NCBI RefSeq assembly: GCF_005222485.1
Contig: NZ_CP029078.1
Location: 5,173,501 to 5,237,500 of the forward strand
Direction: 5' to 3'
Length of the DNA: 64,000 bases
From: Streptomyces griseoviridis
GTDB lineage: Bacteria; Actinomycetota; Actinomycetes; Streptomycetales; Streptomycetaceae
This document shows positions 16,333-25,263 of the stretch, piece by piece. The notes under the pieces were generated by a model, which was given only the letters and a program-made list of their open reading frames with translations, was not told where the DNA came from and ran no database searches. The position numbers and the translations under genes were made by a program. How positions within the stretch are numbered: position 1 is the first letter of the stretch; each line of letters starts with the position of its first letter.

Positions 16333-17403
16333 TCAGCCGCTCAACGCCCGTCCGAACGCCCCCGAACTCTGGCTCACGCCACTGCAGTTGGTGGCCGCGT
16401 CGTCCTGCGACCGCTGTCCGTCCTCGCACGGCACGTCCCGGAACGTCGACCACATCGACACCCACCCGATCTCCTTCTCCTCGGCGAACGCCCGCACCTG
16501 GGCCGCGTCGGAGAGCGTGAACGTCTCGCCGTCCACGTCGTTCACACCGAGCATCGACGTCAGCGCCATGCCCCGCCACGCCCCCGCGTCGGAGAGCCCG
16601 AACACCTTCTTCAGCTGGGTGTGGGTGGCCCTGGCCGCGGTGAGCGCGTAGTCGCCCATGTCACCGCCGTAGGACTCGCCGTAGTTCATGGTCATGATGT
16701 TGACGCTGCTGACCTGCACGTCGTGCGCGTTCGCCGACGCCAGCAGCGCCAGGCTGTCCGCGTCGAGACCGCTCGGCATGACGGGCAGCGTGAACGTCAC
16801 CGTCAGATCGGTCCGTTCCTTCTGGAGCAGGGCTATCGCCTCGGAGCGCAGGGCCACCGAGTCCGCGTCGGTGAGCTGGTCGCCCTCGATGTCGAAGTCG
16901 GCCTGGCGGGAGCCGGCCGCGTCGAGTGCCGTGCCGTACGCGGCGGCGAGCGCGGTGGCGCTGGTGCAGGTGGACGCCAGCTCCTTGCCTGAGGCCCCGC
17001 CGAACGAGACGCGGACGCCGCCGCCGTCGGCCGTCAGCTTCGCGATCCGTGACGTCACGGCAGGGTCGCCGATCGCCTCCGTGCCGTTCCACTTCGGTGT
17101 GCAGCCGCTCCCGCCGGAGATCACGAAGGCGAGGTTGTACGTCGTCGGCGACCCGGCCGAGTCCGTGTCCGCGGCCTCGGTGGCGCTGACGTACGGCGCG
17201 TACGACACCGACCCTGACCCCGAAGCCGGTGAGGCCGGTGAGGCCGGTGAGACCGGCGAGACCGGTGAAGTGGCCGACGCGCCGGGGGAGTCGGCCGCGC
17301 GGGCCGCCCGGTCGGAGGCGTCGCCCGACCCCGAGGAGCATCCTGCCGTGGCCATGGCAAACACGCAGGTGAGCCAGGCCACCGGCTTGAGGAAACCCCG
17401 CAT
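16333..17403 (-). CDS. Secreted lipoprotein with GH18 chitinase-like domain
   Basis: 356 residues. A lipoprotein signal ends in ATAGC (Cys22), followed by a Ser/Pro/Ala repeat linker (residues 44-64) and a glycoside hydrolase family 18-like barrel from about 68. The catalytic-type stretch is ADFDIEGD (D169, D171, E173), close to the family DxxDxDxE motif, and NIMTMNYGES matches the later GH18 strand. Members in this subgroup are often annotated as chitinase-like. The aromatic substrate-lining residues of true chitinases are hard to verify here, so a binding-only role is possible. It converges with the gene ending at 16281. Confidence 0.72.
   Translation of the reverse strand: MRGFLKPVAWLTCVFAMATAGCSSGSGDASDRAARAADSPGASATSPVSPVSPASPASPASGSGSVSYAPYVSATEAADTDSAGSPTTYNLAFVISGGSGCTPKWNGTEAIGDPAVTSRIAKLTADGGGVRVSFGGASGKELASTCTSATALAAAYGTALDAAGSRQADFDIEGDQLTDADSVALRSEAIALLQKERTDLTVTFTLPVMPSGLDADSLALLASANAHDVQVSSVNIMTMNYGESYGGDMGDYALTAARATHTQLKKVFGLSDAGAWRGMALTSMLGVNDVDGETFTLSDAAQVRAFAEEKEIGWVSMWSTFRDVPCEDGQRSQDDAATNCSGVSQSSGAFGRALSG
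17227..17275. repeat. Short tandem repeats encoding the Ser-Pro-Ala linker
   Basis: On the plus strand the nine-base unit GAGGCCGGT / GAGACCGGC is repeated about five times. On the coding (minus) strand this encodes SPASPASPVSPVSP, the flexible linker between lipid anchor and GH18-like domain. Copy number is likely to vary between strains by slippage, changing the reach of the domain from the membrane. Confidence 0.7.
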
Positions 17404-17710
17404 TGCACATGCACCCGCTCTCGTGACGTCTGTCTCAGGATCGAAACAGACTCGGTTTTCGTGAAAGGGAATGTCTCACACACCGCTGAGCCTCACACGG
17501 ACAGTCCGAGAACAGGCAGTCCACAGCAGGACCGGGACAAAATGCCCCAACCGGTCCGATCGGGCCGGACATTCAACGGCTTTCGCCTCGGCGGGAGTTG
17601 CGCGGGCAGTTATGGAATCTCTCAGAGAAGAGACAGGTTGAACCGTTTCTCATGGGCGCCTCACATGAAGACTGATTCCTGACACATAAAGGCTCTCTAA
17701 TGTCCGGGGA
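17404..17710. other. Intergenic region between divergent envelope genes
   Basis: About 307 bases between the GH18-like lipoprotein (leftward) and the polysaccharide operon (rightward). No convincing gene. It is less GC-rich than its surroundings, as expected for a divergent promoter region. Towards the right end TAATGT (17698-17703) has the look of a -10 box placed about seven bases before the ATG at 17711; I found no matching -35 of quality. No strong inverted repeat was found. Confidence 0.5.
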
Positions 17711-18136
17711 ATGCAATCCGAGCCTGCCATCGAAAACCGTGCGGTGGTCCGCGATCGCCGCCGCAAACGCGGCAACGGGCCTGTCGAGGGCCCCGTGTTC
17801 GTTGACAACTCCGGTCGCCGCTCCAAGGTGCTGCGGCGGATCGGCCTTCTCGTCGGTGTGCTGTGCCTGGGGTACGCGGTCGTGCTCGGCCTCGCGTTCA
17901 TGGGCATCGGCACCTCGATCGCCCCGTCCTCGCTGCTGCCGTTCGCGGGCGGCCAGGGCCCGGCCGGTGACGGCGCGGGACCCGAGGGCCGGCTCGGCCG
18001 ACCCAGCGGCGCCCCACCGTCAGGCGCCCCGTCGGCCACACCGTCAGGCGCTCCGTCCGCCCCGTCCGCCCCGCCATCGGGTGTCCCCACCCCGACCGCG
18101 CCCGCGTCCGCCGCGCCCGCCGCGGCCTCCGACTGA
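17711..18136 (+). CDS. Small single-pass membrane protein of the polysaccharide operon
   Basis: 141 residues of unknown function. A basic cytoplasmic N-terminus (DRRRKRGNG) is followed by one membrane helix (about residues 43-65, IGLLVGVLCLGYAVVLGLAF) and an exported tail that is almost pure Pro/Ser/Gly/Ala. The tail could span peptidoglycan. It lies 16 bases before the deacetylase/glycosyltransferase gene, so the two are cotranscribed. There is no good Shine-Dalgarno sequence at a normal distance; together with the -10-like TAATGT seven bases upstream, a leaderless start is possible. Confidence 0.65.
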   Translation: MQSEPAIENRAVVRDRRRKRGNGPVEGPVFVDNSGRRSKVLRRIGLLVGVLCLGYAVVLGLAFMGIGTSIAPSSLLPFAGGQGPAGDGAGPEGRLGRPSGAPPSGAPSATPSGAPSAPSAPPSGVPTPTAPASAAPAAASD

Positions 18137-18152
18137 CCCGGACGCAGGCCCC

Positions 18153-20549
18153 ATGACCCCCATGACACCCATGACCCCCTCGACTCCCAAGACCCCCATG
18201 CCCCCGACGACGTCCCCGCGCCGCCGCCGACGCGCTCCCACCCGTATCGAACGGGCCGCCGGGAAGGCCGCGGCGCTCCAGAAGCCGCGGGTCATCCTCG
18301 CCCTGCTGCTCCTGCTGGCGCTCAGCAGCATCATGCTGCTCGACGGCTATCTGCGCGCCGAGGTCGGCGGCGACGAGCGGGTGCGCGACGGAGCCAGTTC
18401 GAGCGAGGTCCCCGACACGATCCTGGACGGCGGCCCGATCCTGACCTTCAGAGGCGGCCGGGCCACCACCCTCTCCGTGCCGGAGAAGACCATCGCGCTC
18501 ACCTTCGACGACGGCCCGAACCCCACCTGGACCCCGCAGGTCCTCGCGATCCTCGACAAGTACGACGTCCCGGGCACGTTCTTCCTGGTCGGCTCGATGA
18601 TCTCGCGCTATCCGGGCATCGTCAGGACGATGGTGGAGCAGGGCAACGAGGTCGGCGTCCACACCTTCACGCACGTCGACCTGTCGTACCAGAGCGAAGC
18701 CCGCGTCACCCGGGAGATGGAGCAGACCCAGCTCGCGCTAGCGGGCGCGGCCGGCATCACGACGACGCTGTTCAGGGCGCCGTACTCCTCGGAGACGGAC
18801 GCCATCGACAACTACAGCTGGCCCGTCTACCAGCGGCTCGGCAAGGACGGGTACACGAGCGTCTTCGTCGACACCGACAGCGACGACTGGAAGAAGCCGG
18901 GCGTCTCGAAGATCGTCCAGTGGGCCACGCCGAAGAAGAACGAGGGCGCGGCGGTCCTCTTCCACGACGCGGGCGGCGAACGCTCGCAGACCATCGAGGC
19001 GCTGCCGAAGTACATCGAGAAGATGAAGGCGAAGGGGTACACCTTCACCACCATCAGCGGGGTGATGGAGCAGGACGGCGGGACCGGTGAGGGCGGGGGG
19101 ACCGGCGCTGACGGCGGGGCCAGCGGGAACGGCCGAGTCGGCGCGGGCGGCGGGACCGGTGCGGATGGCGGGAGCGGCGCTGACGGCGGGACCGGCGTCC
19201 CGAACACCACTGCCGCGGGCGGCAGTTCGGCCGACCGTCTTCAGGCCGCGCACCGCACCGCCACCGGCACGCTCCTCTACGAGGGCAGGGCGCTCGTCCT
19301 CGCCGTCGCGGTCGCCGAGTGGACCGTGCCCGCGCTGTCGGTCGGCCTGGTGATCGTCGGGGTGGCCGTGATGAGCCGGTTCGGGATGATGCTGATCCTC
19401 GCCAGGCGCCACCACCGGCAGCGCAACAGACGCCGGTTCAGCTGGGGTCCGACGGTCACCCGTCCGGTGAGCGTGATCGTCCCCGCGTACAACGAGAAGG
19501 AGTGCATCGCCAACACCCTCGCGTCGCTGGCGCGCAGCACCCATCCGATCGAGGTGATCGTCGTCGACGACGGCTCGACCGACGGGACGTCGCGGATCGC
19601 CCGGGACGCCGCCGCCCGGCTCGGCATGACCAACGTCCGGGTGATCCGCCAGGAGAACGCGGGCAAGCCGGCCGCCCTCAACAACGGGGTGCGCAGCGCG
19701 CTCCACGACATCGTCGTGATGATGGACGGCGACACGGTCTTCGAGGACGACACCGTACGGCAGTTGGTGCAGCCGTTCGCCGACCCCGGCGTCGGCGCGG
19801 TCGCCGGCAACGCCAAGGTCGGCAACCGGAACACGCTCATCGGCGCCTGGCAGCACATCGAGTACGTGATGGGCTTCAACCTCGACCGGCGCATGTACGA
19901 CCTGCTGCGCTGCATGCCCACCATCCCGGGCGCGATCGGCGCGTTCCGCCGGGAGGCGGTGCTCCAGGTCGGCGGCATGAGTGAGGACACCCTCGCCGAG
20001 GACACCGACATCACCATCGCGATGCACCGCGCGGGGTGGCGGGTCGTCTACCAGGAGCACGCCAGGGCCTGGACGGAGGCGCCGGGTTCGCTGAAGCAGC
20101 TGTGGTCGCAGCGCTACCGCTGGTCCTACGGCACCATGCAGGCGCTCTGGAAGCACCGCAAGTCCCTTACGGACAAGGGGCCTTCGGGGCGCTTCGGCCG
20201 GGTCGGCATGCCGCTTGTGGTGCTCTTCCAGATCGTCACGCCGGTCTTCGCGCCGCTGATCGACGTGTTCACCGTCTACTCGATGGTCTTCATCGACTTC
20301 CGGGCCGCGCTGTACGCGTGGCTCGCGGTCCTCGGCGTCCAACTGGTCTGCGCGGCCTACGCGTTCCGGCTCGACCGGGAGAAGTACCGCTACCTGCTGA
20401 TGATGCCGCTCCAGCAACTGGCCTACCGCCAGCTGATGTACCTGGTCCTCATCCACTCCTGCGTCACCGCTCTGACCGGCGGCCGGCTGCGCTGGCAGAA
20501 ACTCAAGCGCACCGGTGAGGTAGGCACCCCGACGGGGGCGGGCTCATGA
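18153..20549 (+). CDS. Bifunctional polysaccharide deacetylase / family 2 glycosyltransferase
   Basis: 798-residue fusion. Residues 1-40 are basic and repetitive (MTPMTPMTPS). A membrane helix (47-64) is followed by an exported NodB deacetylase domain at 108-305: TFDDGPNP with D119/D120, HTFTH with metal ligands H170 and H174, and FRAPYS. A Gly-rich linker (308-360) and membrane helix (385-405) lead to a cytoplasmic GT2 domain: VSVIVPAYNE, VVDDGSTDGT, MDGD (525-527), AEDTD (616-619) and QRYRW (653-657), the motifs of processive hyaluronan/PNAG/chitin-type synthases. C-terminal membrane helices complete the pore. The enzyme should make and partly deacetylate an amino-sugar polymer. Its stop overlaps the acyltransferase start. 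Confidence 0.9.
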   Translation: MTPMTPMTPSTPKTPMPPTTSPRRRRRAPTRIERAAGKAAALQKPRVILALLLLLALSSIMLLDGYLRAEVGGDERVRDGASSSEVPDTILDGGPILTFRGGRATTLSVPEKTIALTFDDGPNPTWTPQVLAILDKYDVPGTFFLVGSMISRYPGIVRTMVEQGNEVGVHTFTHVDLSYQSEARVTREMEQTQLALAGAAGITTTLFRAPYSSETDAIDNYSWPVYQRLGKDGYTSVFVDTDSDDWKKPGVSKIVQWATPKKNEGAAVLFHDAGGERSQTIEALPKYIEKMKAKGYTFTTISGVMEQDGGTGEGGGTGADGGASGNGRVGAGGGTGADGGSGADGGTGVPNTTAAGGSSADRLQAAHRTATGTLLYEGRALVLAVAVAEWTVPALSVGLVIVGVAVMSRFGMMLILARRHHRQRNRRRFSWGPTVTRPVSVIVPAYNEKECIANTLASLARSTHPIEVIVVDDGSTDGTSRIARDAAARLGMTNVRVIRQENAGKPAALNNGVRSALHDIVVMMDGDTVFEDDTVRQLVQPFADPGVGAVAGNAKVGNRNTLIGAWQHIEYVMGFNLDRRMYDLLRCMPTIPGAIGAFRREAVLQVGGMSEDTLAEDTDITIAMHRAGWRVVYQEHARAWTEAPGSLKQLWSQRYRWSYGTMQALWKHRKSLTDKGPSGRFGRVGMPLVVLFQIVTPVFAPLIDVFTVYSMVFIDFRAALYAWLAVLGVQLVCAAYAFRLDREKYRYLLMMPLQQLAYRQLMYLVLIHSCVTALTGGRLRWQKLKRTGEVGTPTGAGS

Positions 20550-21853
20550 GCTGGGAGCAGCAGCATCAGGGGTACGGACACGAACACGGCTACGGGAACG
20601 GGCACGGGTACGGAAACGGCTACGGGTACGGAAACGGCTACGGGGACGGCTACGGGTACGGGGACGACTACGGTCACCCGTACCCCTCGGCACCGGAACC
20701 CGCCGTCTACGCGACGCGCCCCGTCGAACCCACCCCCCTCGAACCACTCACCACCCCCGAACCACTCACCACCCCCGAACCGCCTCCCGCCCCCGCCCCG
20801 GACCCCTCGTCCCCCCGACCCCCCGTCCGCGACCGCTACTTCGACACGCTCCGGGCCCTCGCCCTGATCCGCGTCGTCGCGTATCACACCTTCGGGTGGG
20901 CCTGGTGCGGTCTGGTCTTTCCCTCCATGGGGGTCATGTTCGGCCTGGCCGGCACCTTGATGGCGAAGTCGCTGGAGCGTCCCGCGGGGAAGGTGATCAG
21001 GAGCAGGCTGCGCCGGCTGCTGCCGCCGTTCTGGTTCTGGGGCCTCTTCGTGGTCCTCGCGATGCTGCTGCACGGCTGGATGCCGGGCCGGCAGATCGTC
21101 TACTGGATCGTGCCGCTCGGTGACCCGCCGGGCGACGCGTGGGGCGAGCAGGCCTGGGAGATCCTCTGGTACCTGCGCACCTATCTCTGGTTCGTGCTGC
21201 TCTCCCCGGCACTGCTGTGGATCTTCCGCAGGGCGCCGCTCCCGGTGCTCGTGCTGTCGCCGGCCCCGATACTGGTGCTGACGTTCGGCTGGGCGGGCCC
21301 GGACAACCGGTTCGGCAGCGCGCTGTGGGACCTGTCGACGTACCTCTTCTGCTGGCTCCTCGGGTTCGCGCACCGCGACGGCGTGCTCCAGCGGCTGCGG
21401 CCCGCCCTGGTGGTGCCCGCCGCGCTCGCCGCGCTGGGCTACGGCGGCTGGTACGCCGTCGCGCACCGGGCCGAATTCGGTACCTACGACCTGGACGAGA
21501 TCCCGCTGGCGCAGGCGTTCTGGTCGGCCGGGTTCGTGCTGCTGCTGATGTGGGCCAAGGCGCGGCTGCGGATCGACTTCGCGTGGCTGGCCCGCTTCCG
21601 GCGGACCGACCGGCTGGTGACGGTGTTCAACGCGCGGGCGGTCACGATCTACCTCTGGCACGAGATCGCGCTGATCCTGGCGGTCCCGCTGATCGACCGG
21701 TTCTGGGACGTGCCCGCGTTCGAGGCGTACCTGCCGCTGGAGAGCCAGTGGTTCATGTTCGGTGTCGGCTGGCTGCTGATCGCGGTGGCCGTGCTGCTGT
21801 GCGGGTGGGTGGAGGACGTCGCCGCGAGGAAGCGGCCGCGGCTCCTGCCGTGA
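20546..21853 (+). CDS. Acyltransferase family 3 membrane protein with Gly/Tyr-rich N-terminus
   Basis: 435 residues, ATGA-coupled to the bifunctional synthase. From about residue 95 ([20 protein letters not shown]) it is a multi-pass acyltransferase_3 family protein; the conserved His of the family is in VVAYHTFGW, and further helices run to the C-terminus ([15 protein letters not shown]). By context it should O-acylate the polysaccharide made by its neighbour. The first 45 residues are a repetitive Gly/Tyr/Asn/Asp/His stretch ([18 protein letters not shown]) followed by a Pro/Thr-rich segment, not part of the family and probably disordered. Confidence 0.85.
   Translation: MSWEQQHQGYGHEHGYGNGHGYGNGYGYGNGYGDGYGYGDDYGHPYPSAPEPAVYATRPVEPTPLEPLTTPEPLTTPEPPPAPAPDPSSPRPPVRDRYFDTLRALALIRVVAYHTFGWAWCGLVFPSMGVMFGLAGTLMAKSLERPAGKVIRSRLRRLLPPFWFWGLFVVLAMLLHGWMPGRQIVYWIVPLGDPPGDAWGEQAWEILWYLRTYLWFVLLSPALLWIFRRAPLPVLVLSPAPILVLTFGWAGPDNRFGSALWDLSTYLFCWLLGFAHRDGVLQRLRPALVVPAALAALGYGGWYAVAHRAEFGTYDLDEIPLAQAFWSAGFVLLLMWAKARLRIDFAWLARFRRTDRLVTVFNARAVTIYLWHEIALILAVPLIDRFWDVPAFEAYLPLESQWFMFGVGWLLIAVAVLLCGWVEDVAARKRPRLLP
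20569..20675 (+). repeat. Tandem repeats encoding a Gly-Tyr-rich tail
   Basis: Six-base units of the type GGNTAC / GGNAAC are repeated through this stretch and encode the GY/GN/GD-rich N-terminus of the acyltransferase. The unit is imperfect but in phase with codons, so copy changes would preserve the frame. Confidence 0.75.
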
Positions 21854-21885
21854 TCCGGGCGGGGGCGTCCTGCAAGAATGGCCGG

Positions 21886-22581
21886 GTGACCCGCGCCTCC
21901 CTGAACAAGCAGCCGCACGAAGTCGCCTCGATGTTCGACCACGTGGCGGAACGGTACGACCTGACCAACGACGTGCTCTCGCTCGGCCAGGACCGGGTGT
22001 GGCGCAAGGAGGTGGCGAAGGCGGTCGACGCCAGGCCCGCGCAGAAGGTCCTGGACCTGGCGGCCGGTACGGCGACGTCGTCGCTGCCGTTCGCGCGGAC
22101 CGGCGCGTACGTCGTGCCGTGCGACTTCTCGATCGGGATGCTCCGGGTCGGCAAGCGCAACCACGCGTGGCTGCCGTTCACGGCGGGCGACGCGACGCGG
22201 CTGCCGTTCCGCGACGACACCTTCGACGCCGTCACCATCTCCTTCGGGCTGCGCAACGTCCAGGACTTCGACGCCGCGCTGCGCGAGATGTACCGGGTGA
22301 CGAAGCCCGGCGGCCGGGTGGTGATCTGCGAGTTCTCGCACCCGACCTGGACGCCGCTGCGGACGGTGTACACCGAGTACCTGATGCGGGCGCTGCCGCC
22401 GGTGGCGCGTGCCGTCTCGTCCAACCCGGACGCGTACGTCTATCTCGCCGAGTCGATCCGCGCCTGGCCCGACCAGCCCGCGCTGGCCGAGCGGCTGCGG
22501 ACGGCCGGCTGGTCGAAGGTGGCGTGGCGCAACCTCACCGGCGGGATCGTGGCCCTGCACCGGGGCTTCAAGCAGCCCTGA
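21886..22581 (+). CDS. menG: Demethylmenaquinone methyltransferase
   Basis: 231-residue SAM-dependent UbiE/MenG methyltransferase, performing the C-methylation step of menaquinone synthesis. Features: N-terminal [23 protein letters not shown] motif VLDLAAGTA (55-63), and [20 protein letters not shown] and [13 protein letters not shown], both family signatures. The GTG at 21886 is preceded by AAGAATGGCCGG and gives the usual N-terminal length. It follows the acyltransferase by 32 bases. The last codons (HRGFKQP) lie inside the first copy of a degenerate tandem repeat that continues into the intergenic region. Confidence 0.93.
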   Translation: MTRASLNKQPHEVASMFDHVAERYDLTNDVLSLGQDRVWRKEVAKAVDARPAQKVLDLAAGTATSSLPFARTGAYVVPCDFSIGMLRVGKRNHAWLPFTAGDATRLPFRDDTFDAVTISFGLRNVQDFDAALREMYRVTKPGGRVVICEFSHPTWTPLRTVYTEYLMRALPPVARAVSSNPDAYVYLAESIRAWPDQPALAERLRTAGWSKVAWRNLTGGIVALHRGFKQP

Positions 22582-22765
22582 GCCGGGGCCGTCGTCAGGC
22601 ACGGGGCTTCAAGCAGCGCCGAGCCGGGGCCGTCGTCAGGCACCGGGGTTGATTCGGCCCTGAGCCCGGGGCCGTCGTCAGACACCAGGGCTGCTTCGGC
22701 CCTGAGCCGGGGCGGCCGTCGGGCATCAGGGCCGTGCGCGGCTCCGAGCCGGGGCGGCCGTCAGA
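22558..22765 (+). repeat. Five degenerate 41-42 bp tandem copies derived from the menG 3' end
   Basis: Copies begin at 22558, 22600, 22641, 22683 and 22724, each starting CACCGGGG, CATCAGGG or a variant and containing GAGCCGGGGC near its middle and GTCGTCAG or GCCGTCAG near its end. The first copy is the last coding triplets of menG plus its stop; the last copy runs into the stop of the convergent PASTA gene. Divergence grows with distance from menG, which suggests successive duplication of the gene end. Confidence 0.75.
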
Positions 22766-23111
22766 GGGAACCGGCCACCGCGAACGGGCCGCCGCCCGGT
22801 TCCGCGAGTTCCCGTCCCGTCCCGCCGGTCGGCGGGCGCGGCAGGAGCGGCTCGCGCACGCCTCCGCCGCCTTCCCCCTCACCGAAGTCGAACCACACGT
22901 GGACCATCGACTCGCGCGGCACCTCGGCGCCGGGCTGCGGGTACTGCCGTACGACGTAGTCGACGACCGCGTAGTCGACGACGGCGAGATCGGGGCGGTC
23001 GGGTGCGTGCACCCGCAGCCCCCGCGCCCTCGCCGTCTCGCGCGCGTCCACGGCCATCAGGCCGACGAGTTTGGGCACATGCACTTCGGATGTCCTGGCC
23101 GATATATGCAC
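22761..23111 (-). CDS. PASTA-domain protein
   Basis: 116 residues (119 if the GTG at 23120 is used). I prefer the GTG at 23111 because GGGGGTGA lies five bases upstream. One PASTA domain covers residues 10-75 (VPKLVGLMAVDARETARARG, then QYPQPGAEVPRESMVHVWFD), followed by an acidic/glycine stretch and a proline-rich tail. PASTA domains bind muropeptides or beta-lactams when outside the cell, but no signal peptide or membrane helix is visible here, so a cytoplasmic location is indicated. It follows the GNAT gene on the same strand. Confidence 0.75.
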   Translation of the reverse strand: MHISARTSEVHVPKLVGLMAVDARETARARGLRVHAPDRPDLAVVDYAVVDYVVRQYPQPGAEVPRESMVHVWFDFGEGEGGGGVREPLLPRPPTGGTGRELAEPGGGPFAVAGSL

Positions 23112-23194
23112 GGATGTCACCCCCAGCGGTACGGAAAGGGTAACCGTCCAGGGGTGCGATCCGGAAGCTCTGCGTATCTATCTGTGCCAAATTG

Positions 23195-23719
23195 CTACTC
23201 TGCGTAGCCGGTTGAGAGGTCGAGTCGGTAGCAGTGCCCCTCCCGCCGGGAGTTCGGCAGGGTGAAGACCTCCGCCAGCCGCATCCCCAGCCGCCTGGTC
23301 ACCTCGATCGAGCGCTTGTTCTCGGCCAGCACCATCGCCACCACGCTCGGCACCCCGGCCGCGCGCAGCCGGTCCAGCGTCATCCTGGCCGCCGCCGTCG
23401 CGTACCCCTGGCCCCAGAACTCCCGTCCGAGCCGCCAGCCGATCTCGATCTCGCCCGTCGGCCCCCAGTCCTGCGGCCACGGCTGCGCGCCGGTGAAGCC
23501 GATCGCGCGCTCCTCGTCGTCGAGCATCGTCCAGAGGCAGAAGCCGCGTTCGGCGTCGTGACGGCGCTGGCGGGCGGTGAGTTCCTCGTAGACGGAGACC
23601 TCGGCGGAGCCGCCGCCGTGGAACTCCATCACCTCCGGGTGGTCGAAGAGGCGATGCCAGGTGAGCGCGTCCTCGTCCGTGGGGACGCGCAGCCTTACGA
23701 CGGGGAGAGCTCGGTTCAC
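23195..23719 (-). CDS. GNAT family N-acetyltransferase
   Basis: 174-residue acetyltransferase of the RimJ/RimL-like (acetyltransf_3) type. Typical features are the N-terminal VVRLRVPTDEDALTWHRLF, EIGWRLGREFWGQGYATAAA (acetyl-CoA pyrophosphate loop) and VLAENKRSIEVTRRLGMRLA near the C-terminus. These enzymes acetylate protein N-termini, amino acids or small amines; the substrate cannot be told here. It is divergent from the geranylgeranyl reductase gene, with about 98 bases between them. Confidence 0.85.
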   Translation of the reverse strand: MNRALPVVRLRVPTDEDALTWHRLFDHPEVMEFHGGGSAEVSVYEELTARQRRHDAERGFCLWTMLDDEERAIGFTGAQPWPQDWGPTGEIEIGWRLGREFWGQGYATAAARMTLDRLRAAGVPSVVAMVLAENKRSIEVTRRLGMRLAEVFTLPNSRREGHCYRLDLSTGYAE

Positions 23720-23817
23720 GAGGGCAGCCCTTCAGCCGGGTGATCAATTCTGCTGAATAGACTGCCCGTGTCCAGTGCCGCTCGGCACAGAGATTTCGAA
23801 CTTGGGGAGATCCCGCC

Positions 23818-25170
23818 GTGACCGCCGTGACCGAGCCCCACTCAGAGCCCGGCCGGGAAGAGGACTCCGCGCCCTCCCCGGCCCCCGCCTCCGACCCGTT
23901 CTCCGAGAACACCGCCGACGTCATCGTCGTCGGAGCCGGACCGGCCGGTTCGACGACGGCGTACCACCTGGCCAAGGCCGGGCTCGACGTCCTGCTGCTG
24001 GAGAAGACCGAGTTCCCGCGCGAGAAGGTGTGCGGCGACGGACTCACCCCGCGCGCGGTCAAGCAGCTCGTGGCGATGGGCATCGACATCTCGGAGGAGG
24101 CGGGCTGGCTGCGCAACAAGGGGCTGCGGATCATCGGCGGCGGCGTCCGCCTCCAGCTCGACTGGCCCGATCTCGCCTCCTTCCCCGACTACGGACTGGT
24201 CCGCAAGCGCGACGACTTCGACGAGCAACTGGCCCGCCAGGCGCAGAAGGCGGGCGCCCGCCTCTTCGAGCGCTGCAACGTGGGGGCGCCGATCGTCGAC
24301 GACCGCACCGGCCGGATCACCGGCGTGCACGCCAGACTCGGCGAGGAGAAGCGGGAGGTCACCTTCCGGGCGCCGCTGGTGGTCGCCGCCGACGGCAACT
24401 CCACCCGGCTCTCGCTCGCGATGGGCCTGCACCGCCGCGAGGACCGCCCGATGGGCGTCGCGGTCCGCACGTACTTCACCTCGCCCCGCCACGACGACGA
24501 CTACCTGGAGTCCTGGCTGGAACTGTGGGACCGGCGCGGCGCCGAGGACCGGCTGCTGCCCGGCTACGGCTGGATCTTCGGCATGGGCGACGGCACGTCC
24601 AACGTCGGTCTCGGCGTGCTGAACACCTCCGACTCCTTCAAGGAGCTGGACTGGCGCGAGGTCCTCAAGGCGTGGTGCGCCTCGATGCCGGAGGACTGGG
24701 GCTACACCCCGGACAACATGACCTGCCCGATCCGGGGCGCCGCGCTGCCCATGGCCTTCAACCGGCAGCCCCACTACACGCGCGGGCTGCTGCTGGTCGG
24801 CGACGCGGGCGGCCTGGTGAACCCGTTCAACGGCGAGGGCATCGCCTACGCCATGGAGTCGGGGCAGATCGCCGCCGACGTCATCGTCCAGGCGCACGCC
24901 CGCTCCACCCCCGCCCAGCGCGAGACGGCCCTCCACCACTACCCGCGCATCCTCAAGGACACCTACGGCGGGTACTACACGCTGGGCCGCGCCTTCGTGA
25001 AGCTCATCGGCAACCCGAAGGTCATGAAGATCGCGACCCAGCGCGGCCTGACCCACCCGATGCTCATGAAGTTCACCCTGAAGATGCTCGCCAACCTCAC
25101 CGACCCGACGGGCGGCGACGCGATGGACCGCATCATCAACGGCCTGAGCAAGGTGGCCCCGAAGGCCTGA
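23818..25170 (+). CDS. Geranylgeranyl reductase family flavoprotein, candidate menaquinone reductase (MenJ-like)
   Basis: 450 residues. After an acidic, disordered N-terminus there is an FAD-binding GAGPAG motif (39-44), FPREKVCGDGLTPRAVKQL typical of the family, and a second FAD contact near residue 328 (VGDAGGLVNPFNGEGI). The family reduces prenyl double bonds. In mycobacteria the relative MenJ saturates one isoprene unit of menaquinone. Streptomyces menaquinones are partly hydrogenated, and the neighbours menG and nuo favour this role, but it is an inference. The GTG at 23818 follows GGGGAGATCCCGCC. A bidirectional hairpin terminator follows. Confidence 0.85.
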   Translation: MTAVTEPHSEPGREEDSAPSPAPASDPFSENTADVIVVGAGPAGSTTAYHLAKAGLDVLLLEKTEFPREKVCGDGLTPRAVKQLVAMGIDISEEAGWLRNKGLRIIGGGVRLQLDWPDLASFPDYGLVRKRDDFDEQLARQAQKAGARLFERCNVGAPIVDDRTGRITGVHARLGEEKREVTFRAPLVVAADGNSTRLSLAMGLHRREDRPMGVAVRTYFTSPRHDDDYLESWLELWDRRGAEDRLLPGYGWIFGMGDGTSNVGLGVLNTSDSFKELDWREVLKAWCASMPEDWGYTPDNMTCPIRGAALPMAFNRQPHYTRGLLLVGDAGGLVNPFNGEGIAYAMESGQIAADVIVQAHARSTPAQRETALHHYPRILKDTYGGYYTLGRAFVKLIGNPKVMKIATQRGLTHPMLMKFTLKMLANLTDPTGGDAMDRIINGLSKVAPKA

Positions 25171-25207
25171 CGCCGGCTCCGAAGTGGACGTCCTGTCCTG
25201 CCGACAC

Positions 25208-25246
25208 GGAAGAGGCCGCTGCCCCCGAGCGGCTGCGGCCTCTTCC
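25208..25246. terminator. Bidirectional hairpin terminator
   Basis: A perfect 12-bp stem, GGAAGAGGCCGC (25208-25219) and GCGGCCTCTTCC (25235-25246), with a 15-base loop, lies between the convergent reductase and NlpC/P60 genes. There is no U-tract, as is common in Streptomyces terminators. Confidence 0.8.
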
Positions 25247-25263
25247 GGATGTGGCTGGTGCGG

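Noticed and set aside
22879..23190. Alternative minus-strand frame overlapping the PASTA gene
   Set aside because: It gives an Arg-rich sequence without domain character, while the chosen frame encodes a clear PASTA domain with a good ribosome site.
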